Origin: Vreelandella aquamarina | GTDB lineage: Bacteria > Pseudomonadota > Gammaproteobacteria > Pseudomonadales > Halomonadaceae | NCBI RefSeq assembly: GCF_900110265.1 | Contig: NZ_FODB01000001.1 | Coordinates: 1 to 64,000, forward strand | Reading direction: 5' to 3' | Length of the DNA stretch: 64,000 bases | Part shown: one piece after another, positions 1 through 9,380 of the stretch | Position numbering within the stretch: position 1 is the first letter of the stretch | How the letters are laid out: the number at the start of each line of letters is the position of its first letter | Made by a program: the position numbers and the translations under genes | The notes under the pieces: model-generated | What the model was told of the DNA's origin: nothing | The model's input: only the letters and a program-made list of their open reading frames with translations | Database searches by the model: none

Positions 1-328
1 CGACACCGTGAGGTGTCGGGATGGGCGAACAGGAGTCAGCAGAGGCCATATTAGGCTCTCTAACCAAGAGCTGAAGGGCTGAACCTGTCACGAGTGGATA
101 GTTGACCACTCTCTGATGTGTACGAGCAGAAGCCTCCCCGGAGGGCTCTCGATAACTGTATGGCGGGCCGGAAGCCCAAAGACTGTCGAAGCGCTCAGAG
201 CACACAGGCGAGCGAATTCAGCGGAACGAAGCTCAGCCCGATAATGGGGGACAGGAACCGCCGTGGTACGGATCCGTTTGCCCGGTGGTGTGAGAGGACG
301 GGGGAGGCGACTCCCCCTCCTACTCGAT
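1..328 (+). mobile_element. 3' part of a group II intron (ORF-less remnant in this window)
   Basis: The 3' structural domains of a group II intron can be folded by eye. Domain V spans about 254-290: the arm ACCGCCG (256-262) pairs with CGGTGGT (283-289), with an inner hairpin ACG-GATC-CGT. Domain VI spans 292-325: GAG and AGGA pair with TCCT and CTC, leaving a single bulged A at 322, and GGGGGAG pairs with CTCCCCC across a GCGA tetraloop at 307-310. The intron would end with GAT at 328, so the bulged A sits about seven bases from the 3' splice site, as expected for the branch point. The text at about 20-60 resembles the spacer that precedes a reverse transcriptase gene in bacterial introns, but no reverse transcriptase is readable between it and domain V, so this copy looks ORF-deleted. 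The 5' end lies outside the window. Short reading frames inside it are not believed to be genes. Confidence 0.78.
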
Positions 329-344
329 CCTGTTATTTCGGCTC

Positions 345-373
345 AAAAATTGGCCCCCAGCGATAGGGGCCAA
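345..373 (-). terminator. Rho-independent terminator of the minus-strand gene at 462-662
   Basis: An 8-bp perfect stem (350-357 with 366-373) with an 8-base loop is followed, on the minus strand, by five T residues (349-345). It is the expected end of transcripts coming from the small minus-strand gene. It lies only 17 bases beyond the intron's 3' end. Confidence 0.8.
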
Positions 374-461
374 GGCGTGTTTGGGACTGTAGTACTAATT
401 ACTCCCAGTTACCTCGCTCGAGGAATGCTGTTTACCCATGTGCTCCGTTGGGGAAGGGCCA

Positions 462-662
462 TTAACCTTGCGCTTTATGGTCGGCGAGTGCTGTAGCCAC
501 CGCTTCTTCCCATTGGCCTGCGGTAATTCCCCAATGCTCCATTTCCGCTTGGTCGGGTGAACCTTCCGCAGCGCTATTGAGCTCTTCTGCGGAGTAGCGC
601 TCAAAACAGTGCTTCGCAAAAGCTTTGGTTTTGCCATCTTGCAACTGGTTAATCATTTCCAT
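462..662 (-). CDS. Small hypothetical protein (66 aa)
   Basis: I do not recognise a family. The start at 662 is chosen because AAGGAAAGGAG lies six bases upstream; an upstream ATG at 695 would give 77 aa but would bury this strong ribosome binding site. The product is acidic and hydrophilic, with no signal peptide, membrane segment or cysteine pair (one Cys only), and contains a run YSAEELNSAAEG followed by a Trp-rich tail, so it is probably a small helical cytosolic protein. The gene has its own minus-strand terminator at 345-373, which supports its being a real transcription unit. Function unknown. Confidence 0.6.
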   Translation of the reverse strand: MEMINQLQDGKTKAFAKHCFERYSAEELNSAAEGSPDQAEMEHWGITAGQWEEAVATALADHKAQG

Positions 663-777
663 GTATGACTCCTTTCCTTGATAAGAATCTGCCAATAATC
701 GCGAGTGACTGCGCGGTTATTGCAGGCTTCAGTGTAGCGGCTCTCGCATCATTGTGCAGAGTGTTAACGCAATGATG

Positions 778-1506
778 TTATGTCAGCAGGGCATCCAAGA
801 TGATTTTCAGTGCGATGCTCGCCAACAAACACATAATGAGATTATCAAACCAGCGGTGGGGTAACCGCCTGCCAAGTTGTGCACCAATAGGCATGGCGGC
901 GAGTATTACAAGCAATGCGCCCAGGCTGTAGAGCGTGCGCTCACCCGTAAGAATGCCAGCACTGAGTAGTGCAGGTATTTGCACGAGGGTAATGGCAACG
1001 AAAAATACCGAAATTGAGCCAATAAAAACGCGACGCTCAAGCTGCATGGCATTCAAAAAAGTGACTGAGGCAGGGGCTGACATGCCCGCAGCGCCTTGAA
1101 GCACACCCGCCAACAAACCGACGGGGAGTACAATTCGCTTTGCGACCGTAAAGGGTAGCGTTGCGGTACGCTTGGCCAGCTTGATGATGAGATACAAAAG
1201 GATTGCTGCAGCGACGCCTAGCGATAGCAGTGTTGGTGAGAGCACTACTAGCCCCCAGGTGCCAAGTACAATGCCAGCGCCACCGGCTACGGCAAATGAG
1301 AGTAGAAAGCGCAGGGGGAGAAGGTGCTGGCGGTACTGCCATACCTGAAGCGCATTGCTAAAAAGATTGGGAGCTACCAACACTGCAATGGCCAGCTTAA
1401 CGTCATAAAGCATGGTCAATACAGGTACAACGACCACCGGCACTCCCGAGCCAATTGCTCCCTTAATAATCCCCGCAATGGCGAAAGTGAGCAGTGCAAT
1501 AATCAC
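778..1506 (-). CDS. TauE/SafE-family membrane permease
   Basis: A 242-aa, almost wholly hydrophobic protein with about eight predicted membrane helices. It opens with the family-type glycine-rich stretch IIKGAIGSGVPVVVVPVL and has the internal repeat version LLAGVLQGAAGMSAP near residue 145, the two-half arrangement of TauE/SafE (DUF81) transporters. Members export or import small organic anions such as sulfite, sulfoacetate or taurine-derived sulfur compounds; the substrate cannot be told from sequence. The start is GTG at 1506, with AAGGA eight bases upstream. It lies 60 bp downstream of ppnN on the same strand; a shared transcript is possible but no functional link is evident. Confidence 0.85.
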   Translation of the reverse strand: MIIALLTFAIAGIIKGAIGSGVPVVVVPVLTMLYDVKLAIAVLVAPNLFSNALQVWQYRQHLLPLRFLLSFAVAGGAGIVLGTWGLVVLSPTLLSLGVAAAILLYLIIKLAKRTATLPFTVAKRIVLPVGLLAGVLQGAAGMSAPASVTFLNAMQLERRVFIGSISVFFVAITLVQIPALLSAGILTGERTLYSLGALLVILAAMPIGAQLGRRLPHRWFDNLIMCLLASIALKIILDALLT

Positions 1507-1566
1507 GGCGAGTTTCCTTGAGCAGGCATCATGGGCGATACCTGCTATGGGTGAAGCGCTAAGGGC

Positions 1567-2949
1567 CTATCTAAGCACGTAGCAGGGCGTATAGGGTTGT
1601 CCATCAAGCTTCATGCGCCCTTGGGCAACAAAGGAGCTAAGCAACGCGTCTAAACGCTGCATCAATTCTGGCTCAGCGGTGAGCTCGAAGGGGCCATGAG
1701 CTTCAATGGCGCGAATGCCCGGCTCTTTCACGTTACCCGCCACAATGCCGGAGAAAGCGCGCCTTAGGTTGGCGGCCAGCTCGTGGGTGGGCTGCTGGCG
1801 GTGAAGGGCCAGGCCGCGCATCGCTTCGTGGGTGGGCTCAAAGGGTGCTTGAAACTCACGGGCGATGGTTAAGCGCCAGTTGTAGTAGAAGGCGTCTTGA
1901 TGTTGGCGGCGGAAATCGGCAATTTGGTCAATGCCTTCGCGCATTGTGCGAGCAACGGCCACCGGGTCGCCCGTAATAATGGTGTAGTAGCGGCGAATCT
2001 CTTCACCGAGGGTGTATACCAGGAATTCATCGATTTTCTGAAAGTAAGCCGCGGAGTTGGCAGGGCCGGTAAAGATGAGGGGGAAGGGGATCTCCCGGTT
2101 GCTGGGGTGCAACAGAATACCCAGCAAATAGAGAATCTCTTCTGCGGTGCCCACGCCACCGGGGAAGACAATAATGCCGTGGCCTAGACGCACAAACGCT
2201 TCTAGACGTTTCTCGATATCCGGCATGACGACGAGCTCGTTAACGATGGGGTTAGGTGCTTCGGCAGCGATAATACCGGGCTCCGAGATGCCCAGGTAAC
2301 GGCCATCTTTACGGCGCTGTTTGGCATGCGCTACGTTGGCTCCTTTCATCGGGCCTTTCATAGCCCCAGGCCCACAGCCGGTGCAGATATCTAAATCGCG
2401 CAAGCCCAAGTGGTAGCCCACATCCTTGGTGTACTCGTACTCTTCGCGGGAAATAGAGTGCCCGCCCCAGCACACCACTAAACTAGGGTCACGACCAGGT
2501 TTAAGAGTGCCCGCCTTGCGCAGGATATGAAACACCGCATTGGTGGTGCCTTCGCCCGTACTGAGATCAAAGCGCTTGTGGTGCTGAATTTCGTTATAAA
2601 CATACACAATGTCGCGAATGATGGATGAGAGATGTTCGCGAATACCGCGAATCATGCGTCCATCTACAAACGCTTCTGCGGGCGCGTTAGTCAGCTTTAG
2701 GCGAATGCCGCGATCTTGCTGCAGTACTTCAATGTCGAAATCTTTATAGGCTTCGAGAATGGCCAAGCTGTCATCAGTAGCGCTACCGCAATTAAGTACG
2801 GCAAGCGCGCAGCGGCGCAGTAAATCGTGCAAACCACTTTTAGACGTGCTCTTGAGCCGATTAACCTCATGCTGCGAGAGGACTTCAAGGCTTCCTTCAG
2901 GAGAAATAATGCTGGAAATCGTGGCACGAGGCGCTGGGGTTTGCGTCAT
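1567..2949 (-). CDS. ppnN: Pyrimidine/purine nucleotide 5'-monophosphate nucleosidase PpnN
   Basis: 460 aa, close to the 454 aa of E. coli PpnN (YgdH). The LOG-type Rossmann core is clear: GCGPGAMKGPMKGA at 191-204 and the catalytic/phosphate-binding PGGVGTAEE at 263-271. The extra N-terminal (about 1-140) and C-terminal (about 370-460) domains are the PpnN-specific ones that bind (p)ppGpp in E. coli. The enzyme hydrolyses NMPs, chiefly GMP, to the free base and ribose 5-phosphate, tuning nucleotide salvage during the stringent response. It starts at 2949, with AGGGA about eleven bases upstream. It is divergent from the LysR gene at 3165; there is no sign that they are functionally linked. 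Confidence 0.92.
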   Translation of the reverse strand: MTQTPAPRATISSIISPEGSLEVLSQHEVNRLKSTSKSGLHDLLRRCALAVLNCGSATDDSLAILEAYKDFDIEVLQQDRGIRLKLTNAPAEAFVDGRMIRGIREHLSSIIRDIVYVYNEIQHHKRFDLSTGEGTTNAVFHILRKAGTLKPGRDPSLVVCWGGHSISREEYEYTKDVGYHLGLRDLDICTGCGPGAMKGPMKGANVAHAKQRRKDGRYLGISEPGIIAAEAPNPIVNELVVMPDIEKRLEAFVRLGHGIIVFPGGVGTAEEILYLLGILLHPSNREIPFPLIFTGPANSAAYFQKIDEFLVYTLGEEIRRYYTIITGDPVAVARTMREGIDQIADFRRQHQDAFYYNWRLTIAREFQAPFEPTHEAMRGLALHRQQPTHELAANLRRAFSGIVAGNVKEPGIRAIEAHGPFELTAEPELMQRLDALLSSFVAQGRMKLDGQPYTPCYVLR

Positions 2950-3164
2950 TAGTCTGGCTGTCCCTAAGAGTGTTAGTAACGAACCTGCATACTAGCACGG
3001 CGCTTGGCGCTGTTCAGCAATGCGGCTAAGCGCCCGTCTTAGCAGCGTTTGTGCTACGCTAGGGTCCTGCAAGCGCACGCGGCAGCGGGTGCGATAGCAC
3101 GTTACAATAGTGCTTCACGTCAGCGCCTTACGATGATGGATAATGAGGATGTTGCTTAAACCCT

Positions 3165-4067
3165 ATGTTTAATGCCCAATACTTTCGGACGTTTATAACG
3201 TTAGTGGAAACCGGCAGTTTCACACGAACGGCGCGTCGTTTAGAGATGACGCAGCCTGGGGTTAGCCAGCATATTCGTAAGTTGGAGAGCTATCTTGGCA
3301 AAACGTTGTTAGAGCGCCGTGGCAGAAGTTTTACCCTGACCGAATCGGGCCGCCGTGCCTATGATTACGCACTTAAGCTGTTTGCCGAGCATGAGCAGTT
3401 TCGGCATGGCTTGGATGATGACTCGTTGGATAGCGGCGAATGCCGGATTGCATCACCCGGCAGCGTAGGGCTGATGTTTTACCCGTATATTCTCGGTCAG
3501 CAGCAGATGCATCCCAACCTGACCGTTAACTATAGCTTTGCGTTTAACCACGAGATCGTCAACGACCTGCTTGAAGGCCGCTACGATATCGGTATCGTGA
3601 CCGAGCAGGTCAATCACCCTGAGCTCACTTGCACGGTATGGCATAAAGAGCCGCTCTGCTTGGTCGTGCCTGCTGATTTTGCAGGCAGCACGTTGTCGGA
3701 GCTGATGGGGATTGGCTTTATCAACTATTACGATGGGATTAACCACGCCAACGCGCTGTTACGGGCGAACTACCCCGATGAGTTTCGCTCCATGACTCAT
3801 TTCCGTCATCAGGGATTCACCAATGAAGTGAGCATGGTGCTGGACGCAGTGGCGAGGGGGCTTGGCTTTACGGTGGTCTCGCGCTTAGTGCTCGAAACAT
3901 CGCCGTGGCAGCGGCAGGTGAAGGCGTTAGCGCTTCCCCAAGCGATTAACGAAGTGCTCTATCTTCTTCGTCGCCAAGATTCTGTCCTACCTAAACGCTA
4001 TGAAAAGCTGTTGAACGGCTTTCATGATCAGCGTCTCCAAGAAAAAACGCCCCTGATACCCGAATAA
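3165..4067 (+). CDS. LysR-family transcriptional regulator
   Basis: 300 aa with an N-terminal winged helix-turn-helix (residues 1-60; TGSFTRTARRLEMTQPGVSQ contains the recognition helix) and a C-terminal periplasmic-binding-like effector domain from about 90. It runs divergently from ppnN and convergently with gcvP. The 215-bp gap to ppnN shows no gene. The target and effector are unknown; the nearest divergent gene is the default candidate for a LysR protein, but ppnN is not usually controlled this way. Confidence 0.9.
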   Translation: MFNAQYFRTFITLVETGSFTRTARRLEMTQPGVSQHIRKLESYLGKTLLERRGRSFTLTESGRRAYDYALKLFAEHEQFRHGLDDDSLDSGECRIASPGSVGLMFYPYILGQQQMHPNLTVNYSFAFNHEIVNDLLEGRYDIGIVTEQVNHPELTCTVWHKEPLCLVVPADFAGSTLSELMGIGFINYYDGINHANALLRANYPDEFRSMTHFRHQGFTNEVSMVLDAVARGLGFTVVSRLVLETSPWQRQVKALALPQAINEVLYLLRRQDSVLPKRYEKLLNGFHDQRLQEKTPLIPE

Positions 4068-4084
4068 ACGGGCCAGAGGCGTTT
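4044..4084. terminator. Convergent terminator-like inverted repeat between the LysR gene and gcvP
   Basis: AAACGCC (4045-4051) pairs with GGCGTTT (4078-4084), with an inner CCCG/CGGG stem around AATAAA. The left arm is preceded by further A residues (4042-4044), so on the minus strand the hairpin ends in a T run. The stem overlaps the LysR stop codon and precedes the gcvP stop, so it can serve both convergent genes. Confidence 0.55.
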
Positions 4085-4106
4085 CCTATCGCGCTATGGG
4101 TTCTGC

Positions 4107-7001
4107 TTAACGGCGATACTCGTCAATGCTGGGGCAGGAGCAGATCAACTGCCGATCACCAAAGACGTTATCGACGCGATTCACTGAGGGCCAGTATTTC
4201 GACGCCATCACTGCTTCTGTGGGGAAGGCACCTAGCTGGCGGTCATAAGGCCGGTCCCATGCGCTATCCATTAGGTCGGCTTGTGTGTGTGGCGCATTCA
4301 CCAGCGGGTTATTATCCAGCGGCCACTCGCCGCTCTCTACCCGTGCAATCTCTTCACGAATTGCAATCATCGCATCGCAGAAGCGGTCAATTTCGTAGAG
4401 TGATTCAGATTCCGTGGGCTCAATCATCAGCGTACCCGGTACTGGGAACGACATGGTGGGGGCATGGAAGCCGTAATCCATCAAACGTTTGGCGATATCT
4501 TCTTCACTAATACCAGACGCGCTCTTCAGCGGACGAATATCAATGATGCACTCATGGGCGACATTGCCGTTCTGGCCGCGATAGAGAATCGGATAGGACG
4601 CTTCTAAACGCTTGGCAATATAGTTGGCGTTAAGAATGGCCAGCTCGGTGGCTTCACGCAGGCCACGGGCACCCATCATCTTAATGTACGCCCACGAGAT
4701 CGGCAGAATGGAAGCGCTGCCAAAGGCTGCCGCCGACACTGCGCCGCTCTCTGGGTTAACGCCGTTGATGGGCGTCACCACATGGTTAGGCACAAACGGG
4801 GCAAGGTGCGCTTTAACGCCGATCGGGCCCATACCTGGACCACCGCCTCCGTGGGGGATGCAGAATGTTTTGTGCAAGTTCAGGTGAGACACGTCGCCGC
4901 CGAAGTCACCAGGGCGAGTGAGGCCAACCTGAGCATTCATGTTAGCGCCATCGACGTAAACTTGGCCGCCATGCTGGTGCACCACTTCGCATACTTTGCG
5001 AACGTGCGACTCAAAGACGCCGTGGGTGGACGGGTAGGTAATCATCACCGCTGAAAGCCGCTCGCTGTGCTGCTGGGCTTTGCGGGTCAAATCCTCTAAA
5101 TCTATGTTGCCGTTGGCATCGCACTCCACCACCACCACTTCCATGCTCAGCATGGCGGCAGAGGCCGGGTTAGTGCCGTGGGCGGAGCTGGGAATCAAGC
5201 ACACATCACGGTGAGCTTCACCTTGCGCTGCCTGATAGCGGCGAATCGCCAGCAAGCCCGCGTATTCACCCTGCGCGCCTGAGTTAGGCTGCATCGAGAT
5301 ATGGTCATAGCCGGTGACTTCGACTAAGAACGCTGCCAGCTCATCAATCATCTGATGGTAGCCCGCCACCTGATCACGCGGCGCAAATGGGTGCAGGTTG
5401 GAAAACGCAGGCCATGAGACAGGAATCATTTCGCTAGTCGCGTTGAGCTTCATGGTGCAGGAACCTAGCGGGATCATGGCATGGGCCAGCGACAGGTCTT
5501 TGTTCTCAAGACGCTTTAGGTAGCGCAGCATTTCGGTTTCGCTGCGGTAGCGATTGAAGGTTGGATGTTCAAGAAAATCGCTTTCCCGCTGGTAGGCGGC
5601 CGGAATACCGCTCAGCTTATCGGTCACTACCTGGTCGTCCAACACTGCCACGGCCAGACCATGCTCATCGCCCAGCAGGACGTCGAATAGGGCGGCGACA
5701 TCGTGAGCGGTGGTCGTTTCATCCAGGCTGATACCCACATCGCCATTGGCGAAGTAGTGCAGGTTGATATCGTGGGTCATGGCGCGGCCGTGAATTTTGC
5801 CCGCGTCTACCTGGGTTAGGCGTAGCGTATCGAACCAGGTGTTATTCGCTAGTTGCACGCCGGCTTGCTGTAGGCCAGTAGCCAACACAGTAGTCAGGCG
5901 GTGAACGCGACCGGCAATTTTGCGTAGGCCTTCTGCGCCATGATAGGTGGCGTAGAAACCGGCAATATTGGCTAGTAGCGCTTGTGCGGTACAGATATTC
6001 GACGTCGCTTTCTCACGGCGGATGTGCTGCTCGCGGGTTTGCATGGCCATGCGCAGCGCGGTTTTGCCACGGCTGTCTTTAGAGACGCCGATAATCCGCC
6101 CTGGGATCGAGCGCTTGAGTTTGTCGGAGGTAGCGAAGAACGCCGCATGCGGGCCGCCAAAGCCCATGGGCACCCCAAAGCGCTGCGAGTTACCTACGAC
6201 AATATCCGCACCCATCGCGCCCGGCTCTTTCAGCAGCACCAGGCTAAGCAGGTCGGTGGCCACGCAGGTCATAATGCCGCGCTCTTGAGCCGCCTTTAGC
6301 ATCGGGGCTAAGTCGCTGACGCTGCCGCTGGCAGAGGGGTACTGAACCAGAGCGCCAAACACATCGTGTTCGGCAAGGCTTTCGGCGGGGCCGGTGATCA
6401 GCTCAAAGCCAAAGAACTCGGCACGGGTTTTGACGACATCTAACGTTTGCGGAAAGAGGTCGTCAGCCACGAAGAACGCGTTCGACTTGCTCTTTTTATT
6501 GCCGCGCTTACACAGTGCCATGGCTTCTGCGGCGGCGGTGGCCTCATCCAGCAGGGAGGCGTTGGCAAGCTCCATGCCGGTTAAATCCATAATCACCTGC
6601 TGGAAGTTTAGCAATCCCTCCAGACGGCCCTGGGAAATTTCGGGCTGGTAAGGCGTGTAAGCGGTATACCAACCGGGATTTTCCAGCACGTTGCGCTGAA
6701 TCACTGCGGGCATGTGGGTGTTGTAGTAACCCTGGCCAATATAGCTTTTGCTGACGCGGTTCTGGCGCGCTAACTGGCTCAAATATTCAAGGGCTTCCGC
6801 TTCACTGCGGGGGTCGTCAAGGGCAAGTTCGCGACCTAGGCGAATATCGCTAGGCACGGTTTGCTCAATCAGGTCTTCCATGCGCTGCATATTGAGCGCT
6901 TTTAACATGGTGGCGACATCATCGGGGCTGGGCCCGTTATGGCGTTTGATAAAAGCATCGTGGTCGGCCAGTTCGGCCAATCGGCGTGATTCAAAAGGCA
7001 T
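4107..7001 (-). CDS. gcvP: Glycine dehydrogenase (decarboxylating), P-protein
   Basis: 964 aa, the full length of the homodimeric bacterial P-protein with both fused halves. The PLP-lysine motif [15 protein letters not shown] lies near residue 710. The enzyme decarboxylates glycine and passes the aminomethyl group to the lipoyl arm of GcvH, the first step of the cytosolic glycine cleavage system that feeds 5,10-methylene-THF. It lies downstream of gcvH on the same strand with an 86-bp gap that holds a strong hairpin (7048-7076). The ribosome binding site before ATG 7001 is weak. gcvT is not in this operon; it lies at 9381 on the other strand. Confidence 0.97.
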   Translation of the reverse strand: MPFESRRLAELADHDAFIKRHNGPSPDDVATMLKALNMQRMEDLIEQTVPSDIRLGRELALDDPRSEAEALEYLSQLARQNRVSKSYIGQGYYNTHMPAVIQRNVLENPGWYTAYTPYQPEISQGRLEGLLNFQQVIMDLTGMELANASLLDEATAAAEAMALCKRGNKKSKSNAFFVADDLFPQTLDVVKTRAEFFGFELITGPAESLAEHDVFGALVQYPSASGSVSDLAPMLKAAQERGIMTCVATDLLSLVLLKEPGAMGADIVVGNSQRFGVPMGFGGPHAAFFATSDKLKRSIPGRIIGVSKDSRGKTALRMAMQTREQHIRREKATSNICTAQALLANIAGFYATYHGAEGLRKIAGRVHRLTTVLATGLQQAGVQLANNTWFDTLRLTQVDAGKIHGRAMTHDINLHYFANGDVGISLDETTTAHDVAALFDVLLGDEHGLAVAVLDDQVVTDKLSGIPAAYQRESDFLEHPTFNRYRSETEMLRYLKRLENKDLSLAHAMIPLGSCTMKLNATSEMIPVSWPAFSNLHPFAPRDQVAGYHQMIDELAAFLVEVTGYDHISMQPNSGAQGEYAGLLAIRRYQAAQGEAHRDVCLIPSSAHGTNPASAAMLSMEVVVVECDANGNIDLEDLTRKAQQHSERLSAVMITYPSTHGVFESHVRKVCEVVHQHGGQVYVDGANMNAQVGLTRPGDFGGDVSHLNLHKTFCIPHGGGGPGMGPIGVKAHLAPFVPNHVVTPINGVNPESGAVSAAAFGSASILPISWAYIKMMGARGLREATELAILNANYIAKRLEASYPILYRGQNGNVAHECIIDIRPLKSASGISEEDIAKRLMDYGFHAPTMSFPVPGTLMIEPTESESLYEIDRFCDAMIAIREEIARVESGEWPLDNNPLVNAPHTQADLMDSAWDRPYDRQLGAFPTEAVMASKYWPSVNRVDNVFGDRQLICSCPSIDEYRR

Positions 7002-7047
7002 GGGGGAGATTCCGGACGTAATGAGAAAACCGTGCAGAGGCGATAAT

Positions 7048-7076
7048 AAAGCGCCTGCCGCAGGGGCAGGCGCTTT
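7048..7076 (-). terminator. Intercistronic hairpin between gcvH and gcvP
   Basis: A 12-bp perfect stem (7048-7059 with 7065-7076) with a 5-base loop. Read on the minus strand it ends in TTTATTAT, a poor but plausible U-tract. It lies inside the presumed gcvH-gcvP transcript, so it may act as a partial terminator or as a processing/stability hairpin that leaves gcvH mRNA more abundant than gcvP. Confidence 0.6.
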
Positions 7077-7087
7077 GGCTACATGAC

Positions 7088-7477
7088 TTAGGTGTCGGCG
7101 CTCAGCGTCGCTTGATACGCATCGGCATCTAAGAGACCTTCAAAGGCTTGGTCGGTAACACGCACTTTCATAATCCAGCCGCCTTCATAGGGGGCGTCGT
7201 TCACCGTTTCGGGAGCGTCTTCGAGGGCTTCGTTCACTTCAATTACTTCGCCATTGACCGGCGAGTAAAGGTCAGAGGCCGCTTTCACGGATTCAATGAC
7301 GCCAAACTCTTTCCCTTTGCTTAGGGATTGGCCAACTTCGGGCAGTTCAACAAATACCACATCACCTAGCGCTTCTTGCGCGTGGTCGGTGATGCCGATG
7401 GTGACGGTGCCATCTTGATGATCAAGCACCCATTCATGGCTGGCAGCGTAACGAAGATTGGCAGGAAGATTGCTCAT
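7088..7477 (-). CDS. gcvH: Glycine cleavage system H protein
   Basis: 129 aa, normal length. The lipoylated lysine is K65 in the motif ESVKAAS. This lipoyl carrier shuttles the aminomethyl group from GcvP to GcvT and is reoxidised by dihydrolipoamide dehydrogenase, which is not in the window. It is the first gene of a minus-strand unit followed by gcvP. Upstream is the 400-bp region shared with the divergent symporter gene, so both could be regulated from it. Confidence 0.97.
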   Translation of the reverse strand: MSNLPANLRYAASHEWVLDHQDGTVTIGITDHAQEALGDVVFVELPEVGQSLSKGKEFGVIESVKAASDLYSPVNGEVIEVNEALEDAPETVNDAPYEGGWIMKVRVTDQAFEGLLDADAYQATLSADT

Positions 7478-7886
7478 AGTGATTCCCTTATAAAATCAGT
7501 GGACAGAACGAAAGCATACTAGCGCTTGTCGTTCGCCTTGGCGACTGTGGCCAGCTCGCAGTGAGCGTAAGTGGGTATATGGTACCGTGTTTCTTATCGG
7601 AAACAAATTTCTTCATTGCCTCCAAAAGGCTAAAAATGGATGCTCTTTTTCTGTTGTTTCAGTGCGCCAGCCAGTTTCAAAAAGAGCAGCTTTCTCTATC
7701 AGCAGGCGACATTGGCATGGAAGCGCACTAAGAAAATGGTGTAAAACATACCCATCATCCGTTTTTCCAGCGTTAATTAAGCGCTATGGTGGGAACGCTT
7801 GGTGATTCCATCTGCTATCGGATGGAGTGGGTGAACAACCTAACCTTCATAACAAATGCATTAATCAATTGGGTAAGGAGAGTCGT
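7478..7886 (+). promoter_or_regulatory. Long divergent intergenic region / leader of the amino-acid symporter, with inverted repeats
   Basis: 409 bp without a convincing gene (a 72-codon frame at 7587-7805 has no ribosome binding site and an atypical composition). It contains a perfect 10-bp inverted repeat, TGCTCTTTTT at 7641-7650 and AAAAAGAGCA at 7679-7688, spaced by 28 bases, and a 6-bp hairpin TCCATC/GATGGA at 7807-7826 shortly before the symporter start. It must hold the promoters of gcvH (minus) and the symporter (plus). I looked for the conserved core of a glycine riboswitch and did not find it. Confidence 0.45.
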
Positions 7887-9290
7887 GTGGAAACGTTAAC
7901 AAGCCTATTAGGGGCCATTAACGGCGTGGTGTGGGGCCCGTTAATGCTGATCCTGCTATTGGGGGTGGGTATCTACCTGCAGATTGGCTTGAAACTGATG
8001 CCGATACGTAAACTCGGCATGGGTTTCAAGCTAATGTGGCAAGGCCGCGATGCCAAGCCATCCGATAAAACCTCTGCAAAACCCGGCGATGAGGGGGAAA
8101 TTTCTCCCTTTAACGCGTTGATGACAGCACTGTCTGCGACGATTGGTACCGGTAATATTGCCGGTGTGGCAACGGCCATCGCATTAGGTGGCCCAGGTGC
8201 TGTGTTCTGGATGTGGATTACCGCACTGGTGGGTATGGCGACCAAGTTTGCCGAGGCAGTGCTGGCAGTACGCTACCGGGAAACCGATAGCACCGGCTAT
8301 CACGTGGGTGGGCCGATGTTCTACATCAAAAATGGTCTGGGCCGTAAGTGGCTGTGGCTGGGCGGTCTGTTCTCGTTCTTTGGCGCGGTGGCGGCCTTCG
8401 GGATTGGTAATACCGTACAGTCTAACTCTGTGGCTGACGCCATGGATGCCACCTTTGGTGTTCCTCACTGGTTAACCGGCGTTATCATCATGGTACTGGC
8501 CGGTGCAGTGATATTGGGTGGCATCAAGCGCATTGCCAAGGTGGCTGGTAAGCTGGTACCGGTGATGGGCATTGCTTATGTGATTGCGGGCTTGCTGGTG
8601 CTGATCGTTAATGCGGGCCAAATCGGTGACGCCTTTGGGCTGATCTTCTACTACGCCTTCAACCCCATGGCAGCAGCCGGTGGCTTTGCCGGTGCTGCGG
8701 TAATGGCCGCCATCCGCTTTGGCGTGGCGCGGGGTATTTTCTCCAATGAAGCAGGTCTGGGCAGTGCACCGATTGCTCACGCTGCTGCGCAGACGAAAAA
8801 CCCGGTTCGTCAGGGCTTGATTGCCATGCTGGGTACGTTCATTGATACCATCATCGTGTGTACCATCACGGCGCTGGTGATCTTGACCTCTACCGTGTGG
8901 ATGGAAGGCGAAGCGGGCGCTTCGCTCACCGCGCTCTCCTTTGATGCGGCGCTGCCTGGCTTTGGTAATCAGATCGTGGCCATTGCGCTAGCAATCTTTG
9001 CTTTTACCACCATTCTTGGCTGGTCGTTTTACGGTGAGAAATGCTGCCAGTTCCTGTTCGGTACGCGCTCTATTATGCTGTACCGAGTGCTGTTCGTACT
9101 GGCTATTCCGCTGGGTGCAGTTGCGCAATTGGGCTTTATCTGGCTGATGGCAGACACCTTCAACGCGATGATGGCGATTCCTAACCTCATTGCCCTGGCG
9201 CTGCTGTCTCCGGTTGTCTTTAAGCTCACTCGGGATTATTTCGCTGGTAAGGACGTGCTGCCGGGTGAAGCCCTGGATCATGATAAATAA
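7887..9290 (+). CDS. Alanine/glycine:cation symporter (AGCS) family protein
   Basis: 467 aa with about eleven membrane helices. The AGCS signature ALSATIGTGNIAGVATAI is near residue 85, and FSNEAGLGSAPIAHAAA, another family hallmark, lies near residue 285. It imports glycine or alanine with Na+ (or H+) across the inner membrane. The start is GTG at 7887, with TAAGGAG six bases upstream; a longer frame from 7827 has no ribosome binding site. It sits between gcvHP and gcvT, which argues for glycine as a main substrate: uptake followed by cleavage. A terminator follows at 9330. Confidence 0.93.
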   Translation: METLTSLLGAINGVVWGPLMLILLLGVGIYLQIGLKLMPIRKLGMGFKLMWQGRDAKPSDKTSAKPGDEGEISPFNALMTALSATIGTGNIAGVATAIALGGPGAVFWMWITALVGMATKFAEAVLAVRYRETDSTGYHVGGPMFYIKNGLGRKWLWLGGLFSFFGAVAAFGIGNTVQSNSVADAMDATFGVPHWLTGVIIMVLAGAVILGGIKRIAKVAGKLVPVMGIAYVIAGLLVLIVNAGQIGDAFGLIFYYAFNPMAAAGGFAGAAVMAAIRFGVARGIFSNEAGLGSAPIAHAAAQTKNPVRQGLIAMLGTFIDTIIVCTITALVILTSTVWMEGEAGASLTALSFDAALPGFGNQIVAIALAIFAFTTILGWSFYGEKCCQFLFGTRSIMLYRVLFVLAIPLGAVAQLGFIWLMADTFNAMMAIPNLIALALLSPVVFKLTRDYFAGKDVLPGEALDHDK

Positions 9291-9329
9291 GGCCTGCCTG
9301 TAAGCAGGTAATGCACGATGTAATAGAGC

Positions 9330-9366
9330 CGGGAAGCCTAGTAAGGCTTCCCGTTTCTCTTTTTTG
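9330..9366 (+). terminator. Rho-independent terminator after the symporter gene
   Basis: GGGAAGCC (9331-9338) pairs with GGCTTCCC (9345-9352) across a 6-base loop and is followed by GTTTCTCTTTTTT. It separates the symporter from gcvT, whose start is only about 15 bp further on. Any gcvT expression must read through it or start very close by. Confidence 0.85.
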
Positions 9367-9380
9367 ACAGAGGAAATGCC

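Noticed and set aside
118-496. Two short plus-strand reading frames at the left edge
   Set aside because: They lie inside the folded 3' domains of the group II intron and its exon border and have no ribosome binding site.
7587-7805. 72-codon plus-strand frame in the symporter leader
   Set aside because: No ribosome binding site, odd composition for this genome, and it overlaps the inverted repeats; judged non-coding.
7500-7886. Glycine riboswitch before the symporter
   Set aside because: The position is right, but the conserved aptamer core sequences were not found on either strand; only unrelated inverted repeats are present.
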